Assembly: GCA_028286915.1 (NCBI GenBank)
Contig: JAQBQQ010000041.1
Location: 1-54,773, forward strand
Origin: Candidatus Peribacteria bacterium
GTDB lineage: Bacteria; Patescibacteriota; Gracilibacteria; Peribacterales; Peribacteraceae
Direction: 5' to 3'
DNA: 54,773 nucleotides
The translations under genes were made by a program, and so were the position numbers. Shown in pieces: positions 8,005-14,723 of the stretch. Within the stretch, counting starts at the first letter, position 1, and every line of letters begins with the position of its first letter. A model generated the notes under the pieces. It saw only the letters and a program-made list of their open reading frames with translations, had not been told where the DNA came from and did no database searches.

Positions 8005-8256
8005 TCACATACTACGATCATTTGTCGATTGCTTGTGGAGAACACGAAAGCCGATGACAGCGATAAGGCCACTCGCCAGAGCGATAAAGCTATTCGACTC
8101 AAGGACGCTCTTGGTGTCTTCGAATCTCGATCCGCTGAAAATACCAGCAATCATAGCAATTGAAGCAGGTAATGATTCATTGAAATAAATCGCCCTTCTC
8201 GTATGGAGGTTTACACACCAAAAGATATGATCTCTGGCGACCCATACCATCATCAT
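8005..8256 (-). CDS. Doubtful small membrane ORF
   Basis: 83 codons on the minus strand. The second half (SNSFIALASGLIAVIGFRVL) could be a membrane helix, but the N-terminal part is encoded by a repeat that recurs at 8929-8972, and competing frames exist on the other strand. It could be a gene remnant with a repeat at its 5' end. I include it only as a weak candidate. Confidence 0.25.
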   Translation of the reverse strand: MMMVWVARDHIFWCVNLHTRRAIYFNESLPASIAMIAGIFSGSRFEDTKSVLESNSFIALASGLIAVIGFRVLHKQSTNDRSM

Positions 8257-8263
8257 AGGTCAT
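8220..8263. repeat. Dispersed repeat, copy 1
   Basis: About 44 bp (AAAAGATATGATCTCTGG then CGACCCATACCATCATC) that recurs with small changes and short indels at 8929-8972. Copies are about 700 bp apart in the same orientation and bracket the gene at 8324-8797. Confidence 0.7.
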
Positions 8264-8323
8264 TTGAGTGATTAACTACGATGAGGCAAATTTAGTCGAA
8301 CTGCTCCGCATTGTTAAAGTTCA

Positions 8324-8797
8324 TTACTCTTCGAGAATCGGTATATCTTTCGGCAGATTTCTTTCTGGCTCATAGATAGTAAAAATCTTCCCATCAGGAC
8401 TTGTGGCTTCAAAAGTGTAGTAGCATTCGGGACCCCCAGCACTTCGAAAGGAAAGTTTTGTTCCAGTCTTCAATAGATGTAATCCCCATCGAATGTCTTT
8501 CGCCAAAGTGAAGTCCATTGGATAGTCGCCAGCAAATGAAATGTTTATTGTTCTGTAGTTACTCGTTTGCTCAGCACCGGTGAATTCGGATGGAGGTTGA
8601 GAGGAAAGCGTTGCAATACTTTCTCGCAGACTTTGAATATAACTCACTACCTTTAAATCTGTTACTGGCAGTCCCTCATGCATCATAAAATTGAATGCAT
8701 TTAGTGTTCCTTCATTCAGCAATCTTTTATTTTCCCCGTCTTCTATATCAAATCCTTCCGGAATTAATTGCTGACTAATTTTGTCAAGATTAGACAT
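8324..8797 (-). CDS. Hypothetical cytoplasmic protein flanked by direct repeats
   Basis: 157 residues with no recognisable family. No membrane segment or signal is visible. The central part alternates beta-like segments (TINISFAGDYPMDFTLAKD, TKLSFRSAGG, YYTFEATSPDGKIFTIYEPE), suggesting a small alpha/beta fold. It is flanked on both sides by copies of a ~44-bp direct repeat. Upstream DNA (about 8815-8860) is a long run of TATA-like sequence that could hold its promoter. Confidence 0.6.
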   Translation of the reverse strand: MSNLDKISQQLIPEGFDIEDGENKRLLNEGTLNAFNFMMHEGLPVTDLKVVSYIQSLRESIATLSSQPPSEFTGAEQTSNYRTINISFAGDYPMDFTLAKDIRWGLHLLKTGTKLSFRSAGGPECYYTFEATSPDGKIFTIYEPERNLPKDIPILEE

Positions 8798-8928
8798 AGA
8801 TAATGAGGTAAATTATATTATATATTATACACTTTATATATATTATAGCAAATTATCTCTGTGTTTTTACCAAAGAAGTTCTAATATGGGTGTAGTCCCG
8901 AATAGACGCTATGTCCAATTCAACCATC

Positions 8929-8972
8929 AAAAGATATGATCTCCGGTGACCCGTACTACCATCATGTGTCAT
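8929..8972. repeat. Dispersed repeat, copy 2
   Basis: Second copy of the element at 8220-8263 (AAAAGATATGATCTCCGG then TGACCCGTACTACCATC). Differences are point changes plus a 2-nt and a 3-nt indel. Confidence 0.7.
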
Positions 8973-9011
8973 CAGAAATCATAACTCTCCTATCTTTCAT
9001 TGCCTTACAAA

Positions 9012-9500
9012 ATGACTGTTCAAAACTTAAGTCGGTTCCATCGGCTTGGTAAATGGTACCTACTCCTGTCGGCAATACTTTTTCAATGTGTTCTGGTTTT
9101 CTTTGTCTTGTCACACCTTTCTTTGCCTCTTTTTTCAGAAAAAGGATATTTTCTGTACGCATCAAAACATGTGTATCCGCAAAATGCCCGATTACTTTTT
9201 CGCGGTTCGGTATCAAGCTTCGGCGGACTGAATGAAATCTATGTTTTTAGCGCTCCATCGGAATGGATACAGTCCCTTCTGCATAGTGAACCCTGGCCAG
9301 GTGCAAAATGGGAGTGGATTGATGTTACAGGTGACGGAAAATTCGGAACATGTTCGTTGCCGGATGAAAATGACGAACGCGCACTGAAAGTACTTATTCC
9401 ACCGGGTCATTATCGCTATGCCAAGAAAAATGACGATTTCATAAAAGAATTTATTATCAACGAGCAGACTGGATTAGTCATGATGTGTGCCAGTGATTAA
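9012..9500 (+). CDS. Hypothetical single-pass membrane protein
   Basis: 162 residues from ATG 9012 (a TTG at 9000 is also in frame). One helix near residues 18-38 (LLLSAILFQCVLVFFVLS) is followed by an extracytoplasmic domain with an Asp/Gly-rich stretch EWIDVTGDGKFGTCSLPDEND that resembles a calcium-binding loop. I do not recognise the family. The end overlaps the long form of the next ORF, but the likely start of that gene (9511) is 10 nt downstream. An 84-codon antisense ORF over the 5' part is rejected. Confidence 0.6.
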   Translation: MTVQNLSRFHRLGKWYLLLSAILFQCVLVFFVLSHLSLPLFSEKGYFLYASKHVYPQNARLLFRGSVSSFGGLNEIYVFSAPSEWIQSLLHSEPWPGAKWEWIDVTGDGKFGTCSLPDENDERALKVLIPPGHYRYAKKNDDFIKEFIINEQTGLVMMCASD

Positions 9501-9510
9501 ATGGAGATTT

Positions 9511-10560
9511 ATGCAAATCGGCTATCAAAAAATACAAACCAACAAACATTCATCCCAAAGCAATATCTTTTCATGCCATCCGTCATCAGCTTATATGCTT
9601 ATTGAAAGCCGCAAGCGGACCGGACCTATTCTTTTGTTGCATACGTATCAAAATATTAAAGATCCATGTCCGGTGTTTGATGGAAAGCAATGGCACATGT
9701 ACGGATCTGGCATTACCAATACAGAGGGAAACTGGCAAATTTTACACGCTACGGCACCGGACATATACGGCCCCTGGACAAATATGGAGCCCTGTAAAAT
9801 AATAGGAATAAAAGGACCGAATGTGGCGGCACCCGGCGTAATTTATGACATGGAAGACCATGCCTTTCATATGTTTGTGCAAACGGATTTTGCCGGACTG
9901 GAAGGAACTATTGAGCATCTCATCTCCACGGACGCTCATGTATTCACAAAGGAATCCACCGTTTTGTCCTCTATTCCGCTTACTGCCGAAGCCGGCATAT
10001 ATGATCCCCATCCATCCGTTGTCCGTGGTGAAAAAGTGCTGTGCTATTCGGGCATGGCGCAGGTAAGCCGGCCGGATATTTATCTGGCAATCAGTGAAAG
10101 TAAAATCTGGAACGGTCCATGGAAACGACTGGGACGTATTTTGGCGCATGAAGATGTACCCCATCATAATCAACATGGACATCATGATTACGAGTGGGGC
10201 CTGGAAGGAGCACAATTGTTGGAATTACCCAGTGGCAAGCTGCTGCTCATTGGCGTCTGTTTTTTGCCGGAAGGCGAGCGCGGAACCAGACAACGGGTAT
10301 TTTTTGCATCGGCCAACGAACTCACCGGACCTTATAGGACTCTGGGCACCGTACTCATGCCGGCGAAGGACTCCGCGTGGGAAGCCGGCGAGAACGGACA
10401 TGCCGCCGGCATCATAATCAATAATGCGTTGGTCCTGTTTTATCAGGCGCGCATGCCGGGTAACCAGCCATGGCAATACGGTATTGCGGAGTTCGATATT
10501 GGCCTGCTTGAACAGGCTGCCGACTATGCGCTGAGCATGGACAGGCATCAGGTACTATAA
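9511..10560 (+). CDS. GH43-like five-bladed beta-propeller glycosidase
   Basis: 349 residues, no signal peptide. The repeating blade pattern and three acidic motifs fit the GH43/GH117 clan: a base candidate Asp in NIKDPCPVFDGKQWHMYGSG, a second Asp in GIYDPHPSV, and an acid candidate Glu in WGLEGAQLLELPSGK. Enzymes of this clan hydrolyse arabinosides, xylosides or related glycans; substrate and activity here are unknown. The ATG at 9511 is preceded by GGAG four bases upstream, a real Shine-Dalgarno, which favours it over the GTG at 9487. Lack of export signal suggests intracellular oligosaccharide use, or a non-catalytic propeller. Confidence 0.7.
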   Translation: MQIGYQKIQTNKHSSQSNIFSCHPSSAYMLIESRKRTGPILLLHTYQNIKDPCPVFDGKQWHMYGSGITNTEGNWQILHATAPDIYGPWTNMEPCKIIGIKGPNVAAPGVIYDMEDHAFHMFVQTDFAGLEGTIEHLISTDAHVFTKESTVLSSIPLTAEAGIYDPHPSVVRGEKVLCYSGMAQVSRPDIYLAISESKIWNGPWKRLGRILAHEDVPHHNQHGHHDYEWGLEGAQLLELPSGKLLLIGVCFLPEGERGTRQRVFFASANELTGPYRTLGTVLMPAKDSAWEAGENGHAAGIIINNALVLFYQARMPGNQPWQYGIAEFDIGLLEQAADYALSMDRHQVL

Positions 10561-10579
10561 AATTGTACCTGTTTTACAT

Positions 10580-10655
10580 GCCTGCGCAGGCTTTGTCCTG
10601 TCTTGTCATGAACAACTTCACGCTGCGTCATAGTGGTGTCCTCTTACGACAGGAC
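10580..10655. other. Structured intergenic region before the stress-protein gene
   Basis: Contains the palindrome GCCTGCGCAGGC followed by a short T-rich stretch (10580-10595, possible terminator of the glycosidase gene). A perfect 8-bp inverted repeat follows, GTCCTGTC (10595-10602) and GACAGGAC (10648-10655), enclosing 45 nt. The stop-proximal position and the 22 nt left to the next ATG suggest a regulatory fold in the 5' region. Confidence 0.45.
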
Positions 10656-10677
10656 CTATCTCTTTCCCATTCATTTT

Positions 10678-11190
10678 ATGAAAATGCTTTTTGCAGCTTT
10701 TGACAGCATAGCTACCGCCGATGAAACCATTGATGAACTTATCTCCCGCGGGTTCGATGTCCGGGACATTTCGGTTATCACTCAGGAAAACCAAAAATCC
10801 GCGGCCGGCAATATGGCGGCCGGTGCCGCAGGCGGTGCCACTACGGGCGGAGTCATTGGCGGTATCGCCGGACTTCTGGCAGGCGCGGGTGTATTCCCTG
10901 CACTGGCAGGCTTTCTTATTGGCGGTCCTGTTGCCGCCGCACTTGGCTTAACCGGTATAGCCGCCGCTACTGCCAGCGGCGCCGTCACAGGTGTCGTTGC
11001 CGGCGGGCTCATTGGCGCGCTTACCAACCTCGGTTTAAACAAAGCAGACGCACAATATTACAGTGATATTGTGGAAAACGGCGGGGTATTGCTTGGTATT
11101 CCTGTCAATGACGATGACGAAACGCTTGCCCGTTCCATTTTGGAATCTCACGGAGTAGTACGCATAGGCGAAGGCGCTTCCCGGAATTAG
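10678..11190 (+). CDS. General-stress-type glycine-zipper protein
   Basis: 170 residues from ATG 10678. The N-terminal FAAFDSIATADETIDELISRGF plus a DISVIT strand is the ferredoxin-like fold of the YflT/GSP17M-type stress proteins. A long Gly/Ala-rich hydrophobic core follows (about 38-110, AAGAAGGATTGGVIGGIAG) typical of glycine-zipper membrane-interacting segments, and then a second alpha/beta part ending LARSILESHGVVRIGE. Related proteins are induced by stress in other bacteria; the role is unknown. A strong hairpin terminator follows. Confidence 0.75.
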   Translation: MKMLFAAFDSIATADETIDELISRGFDVRDISVITQENQKSAAGNMAAGAAGGATTGGVIGGIAGLLAGAGVFPALAGFLIGGPVAAALGLTGIAAATASGAVTGVVAGGLIGALTNLGLNKADAQYYSDIVENGGVLLGIPVNDDDETLARSILESHGVVRIGEGASRN

Positions 11191-11208
11191 TCAGCCACTT
11201 TTCCATAC

Positions 11209-11237
11209 AAAAGCCAGTGGTACGCCCGCTGGCTTTT
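11209..11237. terminator. Hairpin terminator after the stress-protein gene
   Basis: Perfect 9-bp stem AAAAGCCAG (11209-11217) and CTGGCTTTT (11229-11237) with an 11-nt loop. The A-run and T-run make it work on either strand; it lies 18 nt after the stop of the upstream gene. Confidence 0.8.
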
Positions 11238-11302
11238 CCAAATATGACAATATATTTCTGCATAATTTCTGTCATGTCAGTCCACATGCAGCGTCATGCA
11301 TT

Positions 11303-11317
11303 ATGTCCATTGGACAT
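11303..11317. promoter_or_regulatory. Palindromic operator candidate
   Basis: ATGTCCA-T-TGGACAT, a perfect 15-bp palindrome that directly abuts a TTATAT -10-like hexamer (11317-11322) upstream of the KGG-like mini-gene. Such placement would let a dimeric repressor block the promoter. Inference only. Confidence 0.4.
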
Positions 11318-11341
11318 TATATTTCTTTTCCCCCAAAATTT

Positions 11342-11479
11342 ATGGAAGAAATGCAAGAAGAAGAGGGCCAGCAAACAGGCTCCATGCAAGAAGGTCGTGA
11401 TGATGAGGGTCGCTTTGAGCCGGGCTCTCCCGCAGCTCGCGAAGCCGGCAAAGAAGGCGGCCAGCAACGACGCACCTGA
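11342..11479 (+). CDS. KGG-like acidic mini-protein
   Basis: 45 residues. Glu/Gln-rich N-terminus (MEEMQEEEGQQTG) followed by GRDDEGRFEPGSPAAREAGK and EGGQ. The pattern of a phenylalanine, then AREAGKEGG, resembles the stress-associated KGG repeat. It sits between two terminators with its own promoter-like region and a palindrome, which supports a real transcript. Function is unknown; KGG proteins are linked to stress and desiccation in other bacteria. Confidence 0.55.
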   Translation: MEEMQEEEGQQTGSMQEGRDDEGRFEPGSPAAREAGKEGGQQRRT

Positions 11480-11487
11480 ATATGCAT

Positions 11488-11517
11488 AAAAAAGAGCGGA
11501 TTAATCCGCTCTTTTTT
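11488..11517. terminator. Bidirectional terminator
   Basis: Perfect palindrome built around GAGCGGATTAATCCGCTC with A6 on the left and T6 on the right. It serves the mini-gene on the plus strand and the secreted-protein gene (11544) on the minus strand. Confidence 0.88.
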
Positions 11518-11543
11518 AGCACTATTACGATACTGATTTTTCT

Positions 11544-12164
11544 TTATTCAGCGCCCAATCCGGCGTCTTCGGATGCAGCAGCATCATTCAAAGTGGCATC
11601 GCCGGCACATGTTTTAAGTGCGGCCTTAAAAGTATCCCATGCAGCCGCATGAGCCGTTTTCCATGCCTTGGCGGCAACACCGTTCGTTGCCTTAAATGCA
11701 TCCCAGGCGGCGGTGACAGCCTGCTTACGATCTGTTCCAAATAACGCCCAGGCATCATGCAGAGCCGTCTTACGCGCCTGATACGTACCGGTAAGTGCTG
11801 TTGTATACGATGCCAAACCGGCAATGAGTGCAACCTCACGCGTATCAACGGCAACCTGTCCGCATGCTCCTACCTGTACTTTGGTTTCCGTTCGTACTTG
11901 CGTTGCTTCTGTTTTTTGTTGCTTGCCATCCTGCTTAACCTGACGCTTGATCTTCATTTGTGTCTGGACAATCAAACGTTTCTCGCGTGCATTTGGCAAT
12001 TTGGTCTTTAGTGGCGTTGGCTTGATTGTACCGGTTATTACCGTTTCAGACGAGGATACAGATGAAGATGAAGCTGCTGCTGTTGTATTTTCTGCATATG
12101 CCGGTGCGGCAAATGTTGATATTAAAAGGAATGCCATACCGGTTGCGGCAATGGAATGTCTCAT
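11544..12164 (-). CDS. Secreted protein with C-terminal AWDxFK-type repeats
   Basis: 206 residues. Signal peptide (MRHSIAATGMAFLLISTFAA, cleavage near AYA-EN), Ser/Thr-rich linker, a very basic middle (REKRLIVQTQMKIKRQVKQD) and then a helical Ala-rich part. That part has related units, HDAWALFGTDRKQ, AAWDAFKATNG and AAWDTFKAALK, with two cysteines (about 100 and 192) that could form a disulfide. It ends in an acidic tail. No named family; probably an exported envelope protein. Confidence 0.7.
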   Translation of the reverse strand: MRHSIAATGMAFLLISTFAAPAYAENTTAAASSSSVSSSETVITGTIKPTPLKTKLPNAREKRLIVQTQMKIKRQVKQDGKQQKTEATQVRTETKVQVGACGQVAVDTREVALIAGLASYTTALTGTYQARKTALHDAWALFGTDRKQAVTAAWDAFKATNGVAAKAWKTAHAAAWDTFKAALKTCAGDATLNDAAASEDAGLGAE

Positions 12165-12265
12165 ACGGAATTGGGGGAAATAAGCAAAAATGCTTATACT
12201 GAGTATAGAAGGTCATGCCCGAAAACTGACTTTCAAGAATAGAAGTTTACGTGCCATACGTATCA

Positions 12266-12294
12266 TTAATCGCAAAGACCAATACCACTATAGT
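12266..12294 (+). promoter_or_regulatory. Promoter candidate for the structured RNA
   Basis: TTAATC (12266-12271), a 17-nt spacer and TATAGT (12289-12294). It would start transcription near 12301, at the base of the first hairpin of the candidate RNA. Confidence 0.35.
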
Positions 12295-12300
12295 GCAAGT

Positions 12301-12452
12301 CCACAAGCGGTACTTGTCATAAACCCCGGAGCCACCCGTCATCACTAGTACTCTTCCATCGCCTTCGACCTCCTGTTTCTCCCGACCCTTCGTATTACGA
12401 AGAGTAGGCAGAAGTAAGACAAGTGACTAGGGTGATGAAAGAGCACTTTTTT
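12301..12452 (+). ncRNA. Candidate structured non-coding RNA
   Basis: No ORF fits this gap, but it holds a coherent fold. A 5' hairpin ACAAG-n5-CTTGT (12303-12317) comes first. A long-range stem follows, CATCACTAGT (12340-12349) with ACTAG-gg-TGATG (12426-12437), enclosing an inner hairpin CTTCG-n5-CGAAG (12388-12402). The 3' end has AAGTG/CACTT before six T residues (12447-12452), terminator-like. It has a plausible promoter at 12266-12294. I see none of the conserved cores of RNase P RNA, tmRNA or SRP RNA. It could be a 6S-like or lineage-specific RNA. Confidence 0.4.
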
Positions 12453-12463
12453 CTCTCTCTATC

Positions 12464-12592
12464 ATGCATATTGGTTCATACTTCCACTGGCAGGAATCCA
12501 TTGAGGACCCGGCTTTCTTTTTGCTCCTGGCAGCTACGGCAATAGGCATAACGACTATTCTTGTCTACGGCGCATCGCTTTTTTCCTTCTAA
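12464..12592 (+). CDS. Small single-helix membrane protein candidate
   Basis: 42 codons. A short polar N-terminus (MHIGSYFHWQESIEDP) and then one strong hydrophobic helix (AFFLLLAATAIGITTILVYG). It fills the space between the candidate RNA and mscL. No Shine-Dalgarno or clear -10 element is seen, so expression is uncertain. Confidence 0.4.
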   Translation: MHIGSYFHWQESIEDPAFFLLLAATAIGITTILVYGASLFSF

Positions 12593-12607
12593 TATTTTCT
12601 GATGCCC

Positions 12608-13078
12608 TCATGCAATGGCTTCGGTAAGCTCGGATGTGCAAGCCGGGCACCTGGTTGCCTTACGCGGGATATCAGATATACAAAACGGACAACTCTTGGT
12701 GGCAACAGCTGATTCCTTATGCTCTCCTTTTTGACCGATTTTTTTCAGCGCATTGAGCTGACGAACCATCAGAAAAATGGCAAATGCCACAATAAGAAAA
12801 TTCACTAAGTTATTAATGAAAATTCCATAATTCAAAGTAGCCGCGCCCGCACGCTTGGCCTCGGCAAGAGTGGCATAATTTCCTTTAAGGTTTACAAACT
12901 GATTTGAAAAATCCACCTGCCCGGTGAGTAAACTGAGCGGCGGCATAAGAATATCATCTACAAAGGATGAAACAATTTTACCGAATGCCCCACCGATCAT
13001 TACACCCACGGCTAAATCGATAACGCTGCCACGCGAAGCAAAATCCCGGAATTCCCTAAGCAGACTCTTGGCTTTCAT
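12608..13078 (-). CDS. mscL: Large-conductance mechanosensitive channel with zinc-ribbon tail
   Basis: MscL opens under membrane tension to release solutes in osmotic downshock. 156 residues from ATG 13078. TM1 region FASRGSVIDLAVGVMIGGAF with the expected FGKIVSSFVDDILMPP, and TM2 NNLVNFLIVAFAIFLMVRQL. The C-terminus carries CPFC (C130, C133) and CPAC (C144, C147), a zinc-ribbon extension present in a subset of MscL proteins and absent from the E. coli form. The upstream TTG at 13099 is less likely: a TATAAT (13106-13101) places the transcript start near 13094. Confidence 0.95.
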   Translation of the reverse strand: MKAKSLLREFRDFASRGSVIDLAVGVMIGGAFGKIVSSFVDDILMPPLSLLTGQVDFSNQFVNLKGNYATLAEAKRAGAATLNYGIFINNLVNFLIVAFAIFLMVRQLNALKKIGQKGEHKESAVATKSCPFCISDIPRKATRCPACTSELTEAIA

Positions 13079-13100
13079 AGTATGAAGGTAGTGATTCAAT

Positions 13101-13106
13101 ATTATA
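13101..13106 (-). promoter_or_regulatory. -10 element of mscL
   Basis: TATAAT on the minus strand, 22 nt before the mscL ATG. A TATACT on the plus strand at 13112-13117 points the other way, toward the PPOX gene, so the two genes share a compact divergent promoter region. Confidence 0.5.
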
Positions 13107-13157
13107 AGTCAATATACTCATATGGCCATAGAGCTTCATTATTGCTACTGTCTGCTT

Positions 13158-13631
13158 ATGGGTTACAAAGAAAAAGCGAGACAGATTCTAAATGATAATC
13201 TCTATTGCACAATCGCAACATCAACTTTGAATGGAACTCCATGGATTTCTCCGGTTTTTTTCGCATATGATGAAACATATAATATATTCTGGATTTCTAG
13301 TAAAGAAGCTAAGCACTCTGCGCTTCTTAAGCTCAATCCACAGGCAGCAATTGTTATTTTTGATTCCAAGGCTCCTGAAGGGAAAGGGGATGCTGTCTAT
13401 ATGGAAAGCACGGTTACTGTTCTTACGCGCACAGATGACATTGAAAGAGGTATGAACATCCTGGGAAAACGAGTTTCAAAAGATGAGTTTAAAGCACATT
13501 CGGCAACCGAAGTAACCGGAGAAAACATGTGGAGAATATATAAAGCCGTTCCGAATGCAATATATACCCTTAGCGAAGGAAAATACGTTAATGGGCAGTA
13601 TATTGATACAAAAGTGCTTATTTCGTTATAG
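13158..13631 (+). CDS. Pyridoxamine 5'-phosphate oxidase-like FMN-binding protein
   Basis: 157 residues from ATG 13158. NLYCTIATSTLNGTPWISPV, FWISSKEAKHSALLKLNPQ and VYMESTVTVL follow the split-barrel PPOX flavoprotein pattern. Members reduce or bind flavins, haem or F420-like cofactors; substrate unknown. An in-frame ATG at 13122 is only 4 nt after the -10 hexamer TATACT (13112-13117), so transcription would start past it. A TACTGT hexamer 6 nt before 13158 supports the shorter form. Confidence 0.75.
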   Translation: MGYKEKARQILNDNLYCTIATSTLNGTPWISPVFFAYDETYNIFWISSKEAKHSALLKLNPQAAIVIFDSKAPEGKGDAVYMESTVTVLTRTDDIERGMNILGKRVSKDEFKAHSATEVTGENMWRIYKAVPNAIYTLSEGKYVNGQYIDTKVLISL

Positions 13632-13669
13632 ATGCGACAATCAATTTAGCCTTTTTTGTTAATTTATGC

Positions 13670-13675
13670 TATAAT
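13670..13675 (+). promoter_or_regulatory. -10 element of the EamA gene
   Basis: Perfect TATAAT, 7 nt before a TTG start at 13683. An ATG at 13679 is only 3 nt away and leads to a stop after eight codons, so TTG is the better start and the mRNA is predicted leaderless. Confidence 0.6.
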
Positions 13676-13682
13676 AGCATGA

Positions 13683-14687
13683 TTGCTCCACATACAACTC
13701 CGTAACCGGCCATTTCTTACCTGGAAATACGATGTGCCTACGGCAAATGCAGCTGGCTGGGTTGCACTCTGTACCGCTGTTATTACCAGCTCCACGTATG
13801 GCGGTTTTGCCAAAAACCTGTCTTCGGCTCTGTCGCCACTGTCTCTGCTATTTGTCAGCCAGTTACTCATTGCATTTTTTGTTCTGTTTTCGTTTGGTGC
13901 CGTCCCTACGCTTAAGCGTTTGCTTGTCTTGCGCAGGCAGGTTATTTTGCCCCTAATTGCCGTCGGTCTCACCAATGGAGTCATTGCGCCACTTTTATGG
14001 TTCACCGGCATTCAAACGACAGTGGCTGTGAACGCGGCATTATTCGGAAGAATGGATATGATATTCATGTTCGTGCTGGCCTGGATTTTTATAGGCGAAA
14101 AGATTACCCGGCGCCACCTTATAAGCGGCGGTATTATTTTTCTGGGCATTCTGGTCGTTGTCTTCCAGGGCTTTCAGCCGGTATCCATTGCTATCGAACG
14201 CGGCGATCTTCTTATTCTTTTGGCGTGCTTCACATTTGCCGTTGGCAGTATGATTTTCCGCCTGTATTTACACGCCGTCGCGGCTGAATTGGTAATTTTG
14301 TGTCGTGCACTGACCGGTATTTGCTGTTTTTTCATTATTTCTCCTTTTCTGCCCTATACCTTCGGCTCCGAATTGCAACATTTTCCTTTATGGCTCATTC
14401 CCGCCTTACTGGGCTTTTGTTTTATAGCGCAGTTCATGAATATGTTCAGCTTTTACCAGGCCATTGAGCGTTTACCCATTGCCACCATATCGCTTGTCAC
14501 CTCCTTCGAGATTATCGGCTCCGCTCTGTTTGCGCACTGGTATTTGCATGAGCCATTCATGTGGTATCACATTGCCGGCGGCCTGTGTATTTTACTGGGC
14601 GTTCTCATACTGGAAATACTCGGCACACATGCCACAGAAGAAATTAAAGAGTTGCATCTGGTACAAGAGAGGTCGCACAGTACCTAG
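13683..14687 (+). CDS. EamA/DMT-family transporter
   Basis: 334 residues with ten predicted membrane helices in two repeats of five (first repeat from AAGWVALCTAVITSSTYGG, second from GDLLILLACFTFAVGSMIF), the architecture of drug/metabolite transporter EamA exporters. Motifs PLLWFTGIQTTVAVNAALFG and ISLVTSFEIIGSALFAHWYL are typical. It exports a small metabolite; the substrate cannot be read from sequence. Start TTG 13683 fits the TATAAT spacing; GTG 13734 is an alternative. Ends convergently against an SLH gene. Confidence 0.88.
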   Translation: MLHIQLRNRPFLTWKYDVPTANAAGWVALCTAVITSSTYGGFAKNLSSALSPLSLLFVSQLLIAFFVLFSFGAVPTLKRLLVLRRQVILPLIAVGLTNGVIAPLLWFTGIQTTVAVNAALFGRMDMIFMFVLAWIFIGEKITRRHLISGGIIFLGILVVVFQGFQPVSIAIERGDLLILLACFTFAVGSMIFRLYLHAVAAELVILCRALTGICCFFIISPFLPYTFGSELQHFPLWLIPALLGFCFIAQFMNMFSFYQAIERLPIATISLVTSFEIIGSALFAHWYLHEPFMWYHIAGGLCILLGVLILEILGTHATEEIKELHLVQERSHST

Positions 14688-14723
14688 AAAACAAAAAACC
14701 AGAATTGATCTTTCGGTCTTCTT

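Noticed and set aside
8962-9216. 84-codon minus-strand ORF
   Set aside because: Overlaps the 5' part of the plus-strand gene 9012-9500, which has a membrane helix and more protein-like composition; the antisense frame has no recognisable features.
12301-12452. RNase P RNA, tmRNA or SRP RNA
   Set aside because: None of the conserved core sequences of these RNAs is visible on either strand.
13122-13157. ATG at 13122 as start of the PPOX gene
   Set aside because: It is only 4 nt after TATACT and adds 12 residues not expected in the family; 13158 fits better.
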